Below the pieces are notes generated by a model. It was not told the DNA's origin, did no database searches, and saw only the letters and a list, made by a program, of their open reading frames with translations. Shown here one piece after another: positions 27,701-34,916 of a DNA stretch of 51,059 nucleotides. Origin of the DNA: Sporosarcina sp. HYO08 (GTDB taxonomy: Bacteria; Bacillota; Bacilli; Bacillales_A; Planococcaceae); NCBI RefSeq assembly GCF_001563475.1, contig NZ_LPUT01000004.1, positions 1 to 51,059 of the forward strand, written 5' to 3'. Each line of letters opens with the position of its first letter. Within the stretch, counting starts at the first letter, position 1. The position numbers were made by a program, and so were the translations under genes.

Positions 27701-28280
27701 TACGGATCGGCTCTTCCATCGTAATTGGATAAATATCCAAAATACCACCGCGCAAAGCAAATTCGCCCGGCGCTGTAACCATGTCCTGCCGGATATATCC
27801 CATTCGAACGAGCCTCATAAGCCACTCTTCTATGTCAATTTCATCTGTCACTTTCGTTGAAAGAAAGTTCGACGTCCATCGTTCTTTTGAAGGGAGCATT
27901 TTTTTCATACCTGCGATGGGTGTGATGTAAATTCCTTTCCCAACGCGTGCCATATGATCGAGTGTCTCAATCCGCTGTGCACGAAGTTCATGGCTTGAAA
28001 AGGAAAAGTCAGCAGCAATGAGTTCTTCCGCCGGATACAAATGGACAAGCGAATCGCCTAATAACTTGACCAGATCTTCATAGGTTCGTTGCGCCTGCAA
28101 CAAATTGGGAGATACGATTAAAATGGGCTGTTCAACTAACTGGAATAGCGCTTTATAAAAGATCGGCTTCGCTCCGCCAGATAATCCTGTAACTAACTGA
28201 CGATCCTGTCCGGTCTTCAATTCTTTTGCTAGTTTCCCAATCTCCTTTTCTTGTAAAAACAAATCAACGAGCACTTCCAA
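24744..28280 (-). CDS. mfd: Transcription-repair coupling factor Mfd
   Basis: Mfd is an ATP-dependent translocase that removes stalled RNA polymerase and recruits UvrA. The 1178-residue protein matches the family (B. subtilis 1177). It has UvrB-like N-domains (about 1-330), the RNA polymerase-interacting domain (about 480-560; GDHIVHVHHGIGKYYGV), RecG-like motor domains with CADVGYGKTEVA (Walker A), DEEQRFGV (Walker B), TATPIPRTL and QLRGRVGRSNR, and the C-terminal UvrA-binding-like domain. I prefer the TTG at 28280, ten bases after GGAAAGG. A GTG two codons later or an upstream ATG at 28337 are alternatives. Confidence 0.96.
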   Translation of the reverse strand: MEVLVDLFLQEKEIGKLAKELKTGQDRQLVTGLSGGAKPIFYKALFQLVEQPILIVSPNLLQAQRTYEDLVKLLGDSLVHLYPAEELIAADFSFSSHELRAQRIETLDHMARVGKGIYITPIAGMKKMLPSKERWTSNFLSTKVTDEIDIEEWLMRLVRMGYIRQDMVTAPGEFALRGGILDIYPITMEEPIRIELFDTEVDSIRTFSAEDQRSTGKLDDVHILPAAEFIWTENDLIEIAENAEAALGLSLKKMKDTEAKEKLLQNVTHDIDLLRDGIAPENMLKYVSFSENATTYLGNYFSNNGLVILDEIGRIVEVIAALEKEEEEWKIALLEDGKIVHDAKISHTFDEVKDMLQQQTMYLSLFVRSIPGIVVKNSITFSCKPMQQFHGQMNLLKNEMERWKNGNFNVFIVADRTDRMEKVQAILQDYGMQANLNGKPSSEGTVSIRNGDLSAGFELPFQQIAVITDAELFQGKPKRKARPQKMTNAERIKSYSEIKPGDHIVHVHHGIGKYYGVVTLEVGGIHKDYLDIRYRGEDKLFVPADQIDLIQKYVASGEKEPKLHKLGGTDWKKTKSKVSAAVKDIADDLIKLYAKRESEKGFAFSADDDLQRAFENAFPYDETEDQLRSIREIKQDMEKIRPMDRLLCADVGYGKTEVAIRAAFKAVADGKQVAFLVPTTILAQQHYETMKERFSGFPVEVSLLNRFRTRKEQTQTLKGLKDGTIDIVVGTHRLLSKDVVYQELGLLVVDEEQRFGVTHKEKLKQLKTNVDVLTLTATPIPRTLHMSMLGVRDLSVIETPPANRYPVQTYVMENNMALVREAIERELSRGGQVFYLYNRVEDMTKKVDEIRQLVPDAKVGFAHGQMGESALEAIILSFLEGEYDVLVTTTIIETGIDIPNVNTLIVHDADRMGLSQLYQLRGRVGRSNRVAYAYFLYQRDKVLTEVAENRLQAIKEFTELGSGFKIAMRDLSIRGAGNLLGAQQHGFIDSVGFDLYSQMLQDAIEEKQTGISKEDVQDIEISLQIDAYLPDEYIRDGFQKIQMYKRVKAIQNDTDYSELVDEMTDRFGDMPFEADQLLRVARIKAWGREAGVESIKKQRAQIEIRLLPEGTAKTDGAKIVSESMKFGRAVGFTMEDGRLILSIDERHTGKMTAFDVLEEMMQLLLTCTKENVTSDTVS

Positions 28281-28472
28281 AAATACACAACCTTTCCCGT
28301 GTAATACATGTGATCGAATGCCAGACAAAGCCTTCATTCACAGGTTTCCTAGGAATGAGGCTATAGCAGGCCTTTTATAAATAGATACTTATATTCTATC
28401 TGATTAATCTAAAAATTAAAGCCGACAGCGATGTTTAAAATAACCTTGAGCCGCCTATTGCAATAAGAAGAA

Positions 28473-28509
28473 AACAGAAAAAGCTTTGGACGCTGGAAAG
28501 CGCCAAAGC
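28473..28509 (-). terminator. fin terminator
   Basis: GCTTTGG-CGCT pairs with AGCG-CCAAAGC around a short loop and is followed by TTTTTCTG on the minus strand, eight bases after the fin stop. Confidence 0.85.
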
Positions 28510-28516
28510 AACCACC

Positions 28517-28747
28517 TTATTGAAGCCATTTCGCCAGCGTGTAGTAATCCGGAAATGTACGAAGCGACTGCTCACATTGCTCGCAAATACAACGTACAGT
28601 AACTTCTCCATCATTCTCAAATGTTAGGAATCGTTCTCCTTTCCCCTCGTCTAACTGCTGAATTTCAACGATCAATTCTTTTGCTGACTCGAAAGGGAGT
28701 GATCCGATTTCAGTGTCACAATGTCGACAAGTATAACGAATCGCCAT
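28517..28747 (-). CDS. fin: Anti-sigma-F factor Fin
   Basis: Fin binds RNA polymerase and inhibits sigma-F in the forespore, helping the switch to sigma-G. The 76-residue protein has the same length as B. subtilis Fin (YabK). It has two zinc-binding pairs, CRHC near the N-terminus (AIRYTCRHCDTEIGSL) and CEQC (VRCICEQCEQ). The ATG at 28747 was chosen by comparison; an ATG two codons earlier is closer to AGGGG. The gene lies upstream of mfd as in B. subtilis, and a sigma-G-type promoter is at 28825-28855. Confidence 0.93.
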   Translation of the reverse strand: MAIRYTCRHCDTEIGSLPFESAKELIVEIQQLDEGKGERFLTFENDGEVTVRCICEQCEQSLRTFPDYYTLAKWLQ

Positions 28748-28824
28748 ATACATTTCGCCCCTTTTCCCCATTAATTGGAAAATCAGTCTTCCATCATCGT
28801 AGGGAAGAAACTTTCGTCGTAACA

Positions 28825-28855
28825 AAGTATAGGCTAGAAGTTCATTTGTTATTCA
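28825..28855 (-). promoter_or_regulatory. Probable sigma-G (or sigma-F/G) promoter of fin
   Basis: TGAATA (28855-28850) and TATACTT (28831-28825) are 18 bp apart on the minus strand. The -35 matches sigma-G well and the -10 has five of seven consensus bases (CATACTA). In B. subtilis fin is transcribed by sigma-F and sigma-G. Confidence 0.55.
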
Positions 28856-28860
28856 TTCGT

Positions 28861-28918
28861 TATCTTTATTCAGCAATTGCTTTTGTACTGAAAGCGAAGT
28901 GCCTGCTGAATAAAGATA
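28861..28918. repeat. 15-bp perfect inverted repeat between pth and fin
   Basis: TATCTTTATTCAGCA (28861-28875) is repeated in exact inverse at 28904-28918, with a 28-base loop that holds a GCTTT/AAAGC mini-hairpin. It adjoins the fin promoter. It has no clear T tract on the minus strand. A terminator, an operator or a remnant of a small mobile repeat are all possible. Confidence 0.6.
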
Positions 28919-28946
28919 GCCTCCGGCGGAATTGTCAAAAGTGGAA

Positions 28947-29045
28947 AGCGCCGTCTAGCCTCGGCAGGCGTTGGGGGGCTTGTCACAAAAGGTGTGCACT
29001 TTGCACCTTTTTGGCAAGACCGAAACGACCCGAGAGGCTGGCGCT
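28947..29045. repeat. Long imperfect hairpin element between pth and fin
   Basis: The 99-bp stretch folds on itself. AGCGCC (28947-28952) pairs with GGCGCT (29040-29045), AGCCTC (28957-28962) with GAGGCT (29034-29039), CTTG (28979-28982) with CAAG (29015-29018), and AAAAGGTG (28987-28994) with CACCTTTT (29004-29011). ACCCGAG lies on the 3' arm, as in the tRNA-Met trailer at 18074-18080. No protein gene is supported here. Confidence 0.6.
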
Positions 29046-29054
29046 TGCAACTGG

Positions 29055-29255
29055 ATGTCACAGATTTTGAAAGGAGTTAAAGAAGGCAACCTAAGTTCGC
29101 CGCGTCCTGAAAGTGCCTTAATTTCTGCAAAGTACGCAGAAACACGGCAAATCGAACTCTTCGCGGTTCGATTGGCAACGGTTGCATGACCTACATCATG
29201 TAGGCCTCAAGCTCGATTCAAAATCTGGACGCAATTACGCCGAGGCGTAATTGAT
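29055..29255 (+). repeat. Dispersed repeat, copy A (conserved ends, hairpin core)
   Basis: The 5' block (29063-29095) matches copy B at 28 of 33 positions, and the 3' block (29220-29255) matches at 30 of 36. The interior differs from copy B but consists of short perfect hairpins: TTTCTGC/GCAGAAA (29122-29142), AATCGAAC/GTTCGATT (29150-29173) and CCTACA/TGTAGG (29190-29204). The 3' block itself is CAATTACGCC-GA-GGCGTAATTG. An ATG at 29055 opens a 44-codon frame whose first residues resemble those in copy B. The element ends three bases from the pth stop codon. I do not recognise it as a described family. Confidence 0.7.
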
Positions 29256-29258
29256 TAA

Positions 29259-29816
29259 CTAGTTGAAGTCATTCATCACTTCAAGGAAAGGCTTCGTGAG
29301 CCATGCAACGCACGCAGACGCACTTTTTTCAATGATCTCTTCCATGACCGGCTTTTCATCCTTACTAAAAGGTGAGAGAACATAATCCGGTACTTTCACC
29401 CCTGGAGTAGGACGGCCAATGCCAATTCGAATGCGGTTAAATTCATTTGTTCCTAAATGTGCAATCACTGATTTCATACCATTTTGCCCCCCCGCGCTTC
29501 CTTTTTGCCGAAGTCTGATTGTCCCGGGGGCAAGGTCTAGGTCATCGTATAATACAACAATGTCTTGCACGTCAATATTAAAATAGTCCATTAATGGGCG
29601 AATACATTCGCCAGATAGGTTCATGTAAGTAAGCGGCTTCACCAGCATTACCTTACCTTCAGGCTGATGAACAATCGTATAGATTCCGTTAAACTTTGAT
29701 ACCATGGCCGGTGCATCTAATCGATCGACAAGCTCGTCGATGACACGAAAACCTATATTGTGGCGTGTAGCCTCATACTGCTTCCCTGGATTTCCAAGGC
29801 CGATAATCATTTTCAT
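29259..29816 (-). CDS. pth: Peptidyl-tRNA hydrolase
   Basis: Pth releases tRNA from peptidyl-tRNA that has dropped off ribosomes. The 185-residue protein has the conserved start IIGLGNPGKQYEATRHNIGF, with Asn and the catalytic His in TRHN. It also has KPLTYMNLSGE, DDLDLAPGTIRLRQKGSAGGQNGMKS and RIRIGIGRP. The ATG at 29816 has AAGGAAGAG seven bases upstream. In B. subtilis the gene is also called spoVC. It follows rplY, separated by a hairpin. Confidence 0.96.
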   Translation of the reverse strand: MKMIIGLGNPGKQYEATRHNIGFRVIDELVDRLDAPAMVSKFNGIYTIVHQPEGKVMLVKPLTYMNLSGECIRPLMDYFNIDVQDIVVLYDDLDLAPGTIRLRQKGSAGGQNGMKSVIAHLGTNEFNRIRIGIGRPTPGVKVPDYVLSPFSKDEKPVMEEIIEKSASACVAWLTKPFLEVMNDFN

Positions 29817-29877
29817 GGCAGTTCTCTTCCTTTTACCTATATTCACGTTAAATGAAGGGGCTTTCATCATTCAACGG

Positions 29878-29907
29878 AAAGAAAGACGCACGGGATTACC
29901 GTGCGTC
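29878..29907 (-). terminator. Terminator after rplY/ctc
   Basis: A 9-bp GC-rich stem GACGCACGG/CCGTGCGTC with a 5-base loop is followed by TTTCTTTCC on the minus strand. It lies between rplY and pth and may be leaky. Confidence 0.8.
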
Positions 29908-29919
29908 ACTTTACTATTT

Positions 29920-30537
29920 TTATGCTTCTTGCCCTACTGGTTCTTCAGGCACTTCGGCAGTTGTTGCTTCTCCATCTAAGTCCTCTTCTGAACGTGGAGC
30001 AGAGATGGTGACGAGAGGAAAATCGTCTTCGTTTAAGATTTCAAAAGTAGATTTTTCACGGATGTCCGCGATCATGAGTGTGTCACCAATTTGCATTGCT
30101 GAGATATCAATATCAAATGTCTCTGGAATATCCGAAGGCTTCACCTTCACCGTAATTTCACGGTTTGGCTGTTGCACGATGCCGCCTTCTTTCTCGCCTT
30201 CTGATTCACCGATTAAGTTTACGACAACTTCAACCTCAAGTTCGTCCTTCATATTAATCGCTAGGAAATCTGCGTGACGGATATCTCCTTTAATGGCATC
30301 TGTCTGGTAATCATTTAACACAACGTTAATAGACTTACCCTCGATATCTAACTTTAAAACGCCGTTACGTCCTGTTACACGCAATGTCTTGATCAATTCA
30401 CCCTCATTTACGGATACAGGCGTAGGGTCGACCTGATAACCGTAAACGATCGCAGGAACAAATCCTTCATTCCTTAGTTGTGTTAATGTAGACTTGCTTG
30501 ATACTTCTCTTACTTTCGACTGGATTGTTGTACTCAT
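29920..30537 (-). CDS. rplY: General stress protein Ctc / ribosomal protein bL25
   Basis: Ctc is the long bL25 form that binds 5S rRNA in the 50S subunit, under general stress control in B. subtilis. The 205-residue protein has the L25 5S-binding domain (1-95: KVREVSSKSTLTQLRNEGFVPAIVYG) and a beta-rich TL5/CTC C-terminal domain (about 96-185), then an acidic Glu/Pro/Ala tail. The start ATG has AAAGGTGA upstream. A sigma-B promoter precedes it. Confidence 0.96.
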   Translation of the reverse strand: MSTTIQSKVREVSSKSTLTQLRNEGFVPAIVYGYQVDPTPVSVNEGELIKTLRVTGRNGVLKLDIEGKSINVVLNDYQTDAIKGDIRHADFLAINMKDELEVEVVVNLIGESEGEKEGGIVQQPNREITVKVKPSDIPETFDIDISAMQIGDTLMIADIREKSTFEILNEDDFPLVTISAPRSEEDLDGEATTAEVPEEPVGQEA

Positions 30538-30584
30538 ATTATATAGTCACCTTTCTTTTGAAAAAGTAATCCTACGCATAAAAA

Positions 30585-30609
30585 ATACCCAAGGCAGACG
30601 ATAAGAAAC
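30585..30609 (-). promoter_or_regulatory. Sigma-B promoter of rplY/ctc
   Basis: GTTTCT (30609-30604) and GGGTAT (30590-30585) are separated by 13 bp on the minus strand. The sigma-B consensus is GTTTAA-N12-15-GGGTAT, and ctc is the classical sigma-B gene of B. subtilis. Confidence 0.8.
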
Positions 30610-30656
30610 ATATTCAATTAAGGAATGTAAAAACCTCTTTCTTCAATACGTATTTT

Positions 30657-31613
30657 TTAGTCAAATAAAGTACTTACAGACTTATTCTCAAACACCCGGA
30701 TGATCGCATCCGAAAGAAGTTTTGCAATGGAAAGTTGTTGAATTTTCGCAGACTTCTTCTGTTCAGACAACTCAATAGAATTCGTTATGACCAATTCTTT
30801 AATAATCGAATTGTCAATTCGCTCAATCGCTGGACCTGACAATACAGGGTGTGTACAACAAGCATACACTTCTTTCGCACCACTTTCGACTAAAGCGCTC
30901 GCTGCAATCGTAATTGTGCCTGCCGTGTCAATAATATCGTCGATCAAAATGGCTGTTTTTCCTTCAACGTTCCCGACGATATTCATCACTTCCGCCACAT
31001 TTGGACGCGGACGGCGCTTATCGATAATCGCAATTGGCGCTTTCATGCGGTCAGCCATTTTACGTGCACGCGTCACTCCGCCATGATCCGGAGACACGAT
31101 AACGACATCGTTCGAAATTCCTTTGTTTTTAAAATACTCCGTTAAAATTGGCTCGGCAACGAGATGATCAATCGGAATGTCAAAGAAGCCTTGAATTTGC
31201 GGTGCATGAAGATCAATTCCAATGACCCGGTTTGCGCCAGCAGTTTCAATTAGATTCGCAACTAACTTTGCTGTAATCGGCTCGCGTGGACGAGCTTTAC
31301 GGTCTTGTCTTGCGTAGCCGTAATATGGCATCACAACATTGATATTACGTGCAGAAGCACGCTTCAAAGCGTCTATCATAATTAAAAGTTCCATCAAGTG
31401 TTCATTGACAGGGTCTGACGTTGACTGGATAACAAACACATCGCAGCCACGGATACTTTCTTCGATGTTAATTTGAACTTCTCCATCGCTGAAACGCTTT
31501 ACGGAGCATCTGCCGAGTGGAAGCCCAATTTCCTCCGCAACTTGCTTTGCAAGTGTTTCATTTGAATTCAAAGAAAATATCTTCAGTTTATCATTTGGAT
31601 AGTGGTTAGCCAT
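30657..31613 (-). CDS. prs: Ribose-phosphate pyrophosphokinase (PRPP synthetase)
   Basis: Prs makes PRPP from ribose 5-phosphate and ATP, feeding purine, pyrimidine, histidine, tryptophan and NAD synthesis. The 318-residue class I enzyme shows the catalytic flexible-loop region [28 protein letters not shown], the PRPP loop [13 protein letters not shown] and [14 protein letters not shown]. The second of two tandem ATG codons (31613) is better placed after AGGGGG. It lies 13 bp after glmU, with which it is probably co-transcribed. Confidence 0.97.
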   Translation of the reverse strand: MANHYPNDKLKIFSLNSNETLAKQVAEEIGLPLGRCSVKRFSDGEVQINIEESIRGCDVFVIQSTSDPVNEHLMELLIMIDALKRASARNINVVMPYYGYARQDRKARPREPITAKLVANLIETAGANRVIGIDLHAPQIQGFFDIPIDHLVAEPILTEYFKNKGISNDVVIVSPDHGGVTRARKMADRMKAPIAIIDKRRPRPNVAEVMNIVGNVEGKTAILIDDIIDTAGTITIAASALVESGAKEVYACCTHPVLSGPAIERIDNSIIKELVITNSIELSEQKKSAKIQQLSIAKLLSDAIIRVFENKSVSTLFD

Positions 31614-31626
31614 CATGATCCCCCTG

Positions 31627-32997
31627 TTATTTGAGATTTAGTTTTTTGACATAGTCTTCTTTATTTTCCTGTCGTGCACGCCCAATTGCAAGTGAATTTT
31701 CTGGGACATTTTCTGTAATAGTAGATCCCGCTGCTACATATGCACCTTGCTTAACCGTGACAGGTGCAACTAAATTTGAGTTGCAACCGATAAATGCATC
31801 GTCTTCAATCGTCGTTGTGTATTTGTTTTTCCCATCGTAATTGACGGTAATTGTGCCGCATCCTACATTGACGCGTGAACCTACATTTGAATCGCCGATA
31901 TAACTTAAATGGGATACTTTACTCCCTTCGCCAAGTGTAGATTTTTTCACTTCAACAAAGTTTCCAATTTTGACGTGATTTCCTACATTCGAGTCAGGAC
32001 GAATATGCGCAAACGGTCCAACATTCGTATCATTACCGATTTGACTCGATAAAATAACCGAAGAATAAATCGTCGTGTTGTCTCCGATCACACTATTTAC
32101 GAGCTGACTATTTGGCCCAATGATACATTTTTCTCCAATGACCGTTTGTCCCTCAATCATCGTTCCAGGCTGAAGCACAGTATCCCGACCGATCGTCGCA
32201 TCTGCACTTATATAAGTAGCGTCTGGATGAATGATCGTAACACCATTACGCATATGTTTTTCAGCGATGCGGCGGCGCATGACACTTTCTGCCTCGGATA
32301 AAACGACGCGATCATTGACGCCAAGCGTTTCACTAAAGTCTTCCGTTACATAGGCCGATACGCGTTCATTTTCTGACTGTAATATACCTACAACATCCGG
32401 AAGATAATATTCACCTTGTGCGTTGTCGTTTTTTACTTTTTTCAATGTCTCAAAAAGAGCACGGTTATTGAAGCAATACGTTCCTGTATTAATTTCAGTT
32501 ACTTTTTGCTCTTCCTCTGTCGCATCTTTTTGCTCTACGTTACGCAGCACTTGACCATCTTCACCACGAATAATACGGCCATAACCTGTAGGATCATCTG
32601 CATAGGCCGTTAAAATGGTTGCTTTTGCACTGGTCTTATCGTGATGTGCAATGAGTGCCTCCATCGTTTCAGGACGGATCAAAGGTGTGTCACCACATAC
32701 GACTATTGTCGTTCCCTCAAGATCACCGATGAGCTGCTCGGCTTGCTGAACGGCATGTGCAGTGCCTAGCTGTTCTTTTTGAAGTGCATATTCACTTTTT
32801 TCTCCAAGCACTTCCTCGACCGCTTCCGCACCATAACCAACGATCGTCACTATGCGGTTAGCATTAAGGCTGCGAATATGATCAATGACATGCTCGACCA
32901 TTGGCTTCCCACAGACAGGGTGTAGCACCTTATAAAGATCTGACTTCATCCGCGTGCCTTGTCCTGCAGCGAGAACAATGGCATATGTATTTGTCAT
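31627..32997 (-). CDS. glmU: Bifunctional UDP-GlcNAc pyrophosphorylase / glucosamine-1-phosphate acetyltransferase
   Basis: GlmU acetylates glucosamine-1-phosphate and then couples it to UTP, giving UDP-GlcNAc for peptidoglycan and teichoic acids. The 456-residue protein equals the B. subtilis length. The N-terminal uridyltransferase domain (1-~230) has [11 protein letters not shown], the C-terminal acetyltransferase is a left-handed beta helix of hexapeptide repeats (about 250-445), and the active-site region [11 protein letters not shown] is present. The ATG at 32997 follows GGGGGC by six bases. It is the first gene of glmU-prs. Confidence 0.97.
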   Translation of the reverse strand: MTNTYAIVLAAGQGTRMKSDLYKVLHPVCGKPMVEHVIDHIRSLNANRIVTIVGYGAEAVEEVLGEKSEYALQKEQLGTAHAVQQAEQLIGDLEGTTIVVCGDTPLIRPETMEALIAHHDKTSAKATILTAYADDPTGYGRIIRGEDGQVLRNVEQKDATEEEQKVTEINTGTYCFNNRALFETLKKVKNDNAQGEYYLPDVVGILQSENERVSAYVTEDFSETLGVNDRVVLSEAESVMRRRIAEKHMRNGVTIIHPDATYISADATIGRDTVLQPGTMIEGQTVIGEKCIIGPNSQLVNSVIGDNTTIYSSVILSSQIGNDTNVGPFAHIRPDSNVGNHVKIGNFVEVKKSTLGEGSKVSHLSYIGDSNVGSRVNVGCGTITVNYDGKNKYTTTIEDDAFIGCNSNLVAPVTVKQGAYVAAGSTITENVPENSLAIGRARQENKEDYVKKLNLK

Positions 32998-33053
32998 TTT
33001 TTTGCCCCCATCGATACTAGAGAATTGACTTCTCCCAAATGTTTTCATTAACG

Positions 33054-33082
33054 ACTATAACGGAAAATACACTTTTTTTCAA
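33054..33082 (-). promoter_or_regulatory. glmU promoter (sigma-A)
   Basis: TTGAAA (33082-33077) and TATAGT (33059-33054) are 17 bp apart on the minus strand, 57 bp upstream of the glmU start. Confidence 0.75.
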
Positions 33083-33144
33083 CTTCCCCCCCTTGACAAG
33101 CCCAATTAGATCTCTTAAGATATACAGTTTTAACTTTACGACAC

Positions 33145-33179
33145 AAAAAGCTGCCTATTTTTCCACAAACAGGCAGCTT
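33145..33179 (-). terminator. spoVG terminator
   Basis: AAGCTGCCT (33148-33156 in plus-strand order) pairs with AGGCAGCTT (33171-33179), followed by TTTTTGTG on the minus strand, downstream of the spoVG stop. Confidence 0.9.
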
Positions 33180-33211
33180 CTTCTTTAGGTGTATAACTTT
33201 TTAACTTCAAT

Positions 33212-33496
33212 TCAAAGGCTAACCCCTTCAAGCATATCCTCATCAACAGACAATTGATAAGCTTCCAGAATGGCCCCTTGGATTTTCATACGGGCGTTCG
33301 AGTTGATTGGATGCGCTACATCCCGAAACTCCCCGTCAGGCGTTCGTTTGCTAGGCATTGCTACGAACAACCCATCATTGCCATCAATGACACGAATGTC
33401 ATGGACGACAAATTCATTATCAATTGTGATGGATGCAATTGCTCGCATTCTCCCATCAGTATCTACCCTACGCAGTCTAACATCAGTCACTTCCAT
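33212..33496 (-). CDS. spoVG: SpoVG, RNA/DNA-binding developmental regulator
   Basis: SpoVG is a small site-specific nucleic-acid-binding protein that affects septation, sporulation and other traits. The 94-residue protein has the canonical family start [38 protein letters not shown] (written here across two family segments) and the [19 protein letters not shown] motif, then a C-terminal helix. It is monocistronic with a sigma-H promoter upstream and its own terminator. In B. subtilis AbrB represses this promoter; the DNA upstream of the promoter here is AT-rich (33571-33600), as AbrB targets often are. Confidence 0.97.
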   Translation of the reverse strand: MEVTDVRLRRVDTDGRMRAIASITIDNEFVVHDIRVIDGNDGLFVAMPSKRTPDGEFRDVAHPINSNARMKIQGAILEAYQLSVDEDMLEGVSL

Positions 33497-33540
33497 CCCT
33501 TTACCACTCCTTTATCTTTTAAACAGTGCCTGGAGACTGT

Positions 33541-33565
33541 ATTCTACAAAAGAGCAGGGAATCCT
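33541..33565 (-). promoter_or_regulatory. Sigma-H promoter of spoVG
   Basis: AGGA of AGGATT (from 33565) and GAAT of AGAATA (33544-33541) are separated by 17 bases on the minus strand. This is the same distance as in the B. subtilis spoVG sigma-H promoter, with the same core bases. Confidence 0.75.
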
Positions 33566-33657
33566 TCTGATTATTCATAAATAATTAATAATTCGGGTAG
33601 TTGGAAGTTGAAAAGGCTATAGCAAGGGGCGCTGTTAAGCCCATATTCCAGTAGAAA

Positions 33658-33689
33658 ATAAAAAACCTGCACCGGTTTCCCCGGGCAGG
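33658..33689 (-). terminator. Terminator after ridA
   Basis: CCTGC/GCAGG with an inner CCGG stem, followed by TTTTTTATTTTC on the minus strand, lies just after the ridA stop. Confidence 0.88.
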
Positions 33690-33698
33690 ACTTCACTA

Positions 33699-34073
33699 TT
33701 ACTCTGCTACTGCAATCACTTCAATTTCAACTTTTACGTCTTTTGGCAGACGTGCAACTTCAACACAAGAACGCGCTGGCGTGTGCGAGCCGAAGTTTTG
33801 AGCATAGACTTCATTCAATTTCGCAAAATCGTTCATATCTTTAATGAATACTGTCGCTTTAACGACCTTTTCAAGCGAAGAACCCGCTTCTCCAAGAACG
33901 GCCTTCAAGTTGGCAAATACTTGATTCGTTTGCTCTTCAATTGATCCTTCCACAAGTTCTCCCGCAGGCGTCATTGGAATTTGACCGGATGTGTAGACGA
34001 GCCCATTTACTTTTACTGCTTGTGCGTATGGTCCGAGTGCTTCTGGTGCATTTTTCGTTGCTACAAAGTTCAT
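33699..34073 (-). CDS. ridA: RidA, 2-iminobutanoate/2-iminopropanoate deaminase
   Basis: RidA hydrolyses reactive enamine/imine intermediates of PLP enzymes. The 124-residue protein has the family's [22 protein letters not shown], the conserved Arg in [25 protein letters not shown] and normal trimer length. Its ATG overlaps the purR stop by four bases (ATGA), so the two are coupled, as in B. subtilis (yabJ). Confidence 0.96.
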   Translation of the reverse strand: MNFVATKNAPEALGPYAQAVKVNGLVYTSGQIPMTPAGELVEGSIEEQTNQVFANLKAVLGEAGSSLEKVVKATVFIKDMNDFAKLNEVYAQNFGSHTPARSCVEVARLPKDVKVEIEVIAVAE

Positions 34074-34903
34074 GTTTCAGTTCCGCCTTTCTGAAAATAA
34101 TTTCCTTCTGCTAATTCAATCGTGCGGTCTTTTTCATTTACCGCTTGAAGCTTAATAAGGGATAGATAGTCTTCAACTAGAACACCATGCGGATAATCTG
34201 ATTCAACAAGGACTGCTACGCCGGCTAATTCGCAATTAAATTCTTCAAGAAGATTTTTCATGCCAATCATTGTTCCGCCAGCTCTCATAAAATCATCCGT
34301 GATCAGAACTTTCTGTCCATTTTTCATGCTTCTTTTTGATAATACCATAGTTTGGATTCGGCGCGTTGACCCTGAAACATAATTAATACTAACTGTTGGT
34401 CCTTCTGTTACTTTACTATCACGGCGAACAACGACGACAGGAACATTTAAATGACGCGCAATTGCATGCGCAATTGGTATTCCTTTCGTCGCAACTGTCA
34501 TAATGGCGTCAATTTCTATTTCTGCAAATGCGGATGCAAAGACTTTTCCAACACGATCCATAAGGCGCGGATCACCTAAAAGATCCGTCATGAACAAATA
34601 ACCGCCCGGCAACAGGCGGTCAGAATGGCCTAGTTCTGCCATTAAGCTTTTCATTACATCCCTTACCTCATTTTCAGCAACTTTAGGAATGAATTTTACA
34701 CCGCCTGCTGCTCCAGAAACTGTAATAAGCTTGCCTGTATTTTTTTCTTCAAACGTCTCTTTGACGATCGTCAAGTCTTCACTAATGGATGACTTGGCAG
34801 CTTGATATCGCTCGGAAAAAAAGGTCAATGGAATGAGTTTATGTGGATTTTCCAATAGATGGCAAGTCATATCAACGAGCCTTTCGCTCCTTTTCCATTT
34901 CAT
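34070..34903 (-). CDS. purR: Purine operon repressor PurR
   Basis: PurR represses purine synthesis and transport genes and is released by PRPP. The 277-residue protein has an N-terminal winged helix (about 1-75, [22 protein letters not shown]) and a type I PRTase-like effector domain with the PRPP motif [14 protein letters not shown]. It does not act as an enzyme. A possible PurBox lies just upstream, consistent with the autoregulation known in B. subtilis. It sits next to ridA and near prs, whose product is its inducer. Confidence 0.96.
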   Translation of the reverse strand: MKWKRSERLVDMTCHLLENPHKLIPLTFFSERYQAAKSSISEDLTIVKETFEEKNTGKLITVSGAAGGVKFIPKVAENEVRDVMKSLMAELGHSDRLLPGGYLFMTDLLGDPRLMDRVGKVFASAFAEIEIDAIMTVATKGIPIAHAIARHLNVPVVVVRRDSKVTEGPTVSINYVSGSTRRIQTMVLSKRSMKNGQKVLITDDFMRAGGTMIGMKNLLEEFNCELAGVAVLVESDYPHGVLVEDYLSLIKLQAVNEKDRTIELAEGNYFQKGGTET

Positions 34904-34916
34904 GACACCAGCTCCT

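Noticed and set aside
28971..29189. 72-codon open frame on the plus strand across the fin-pth island
   Set aside because: It runs through two unrelated inverted-repeat elements, has no ribosome-binding site and no family resemblance. Only its last part (from 29055) is noted as a possible conserved short frame of the repeat.
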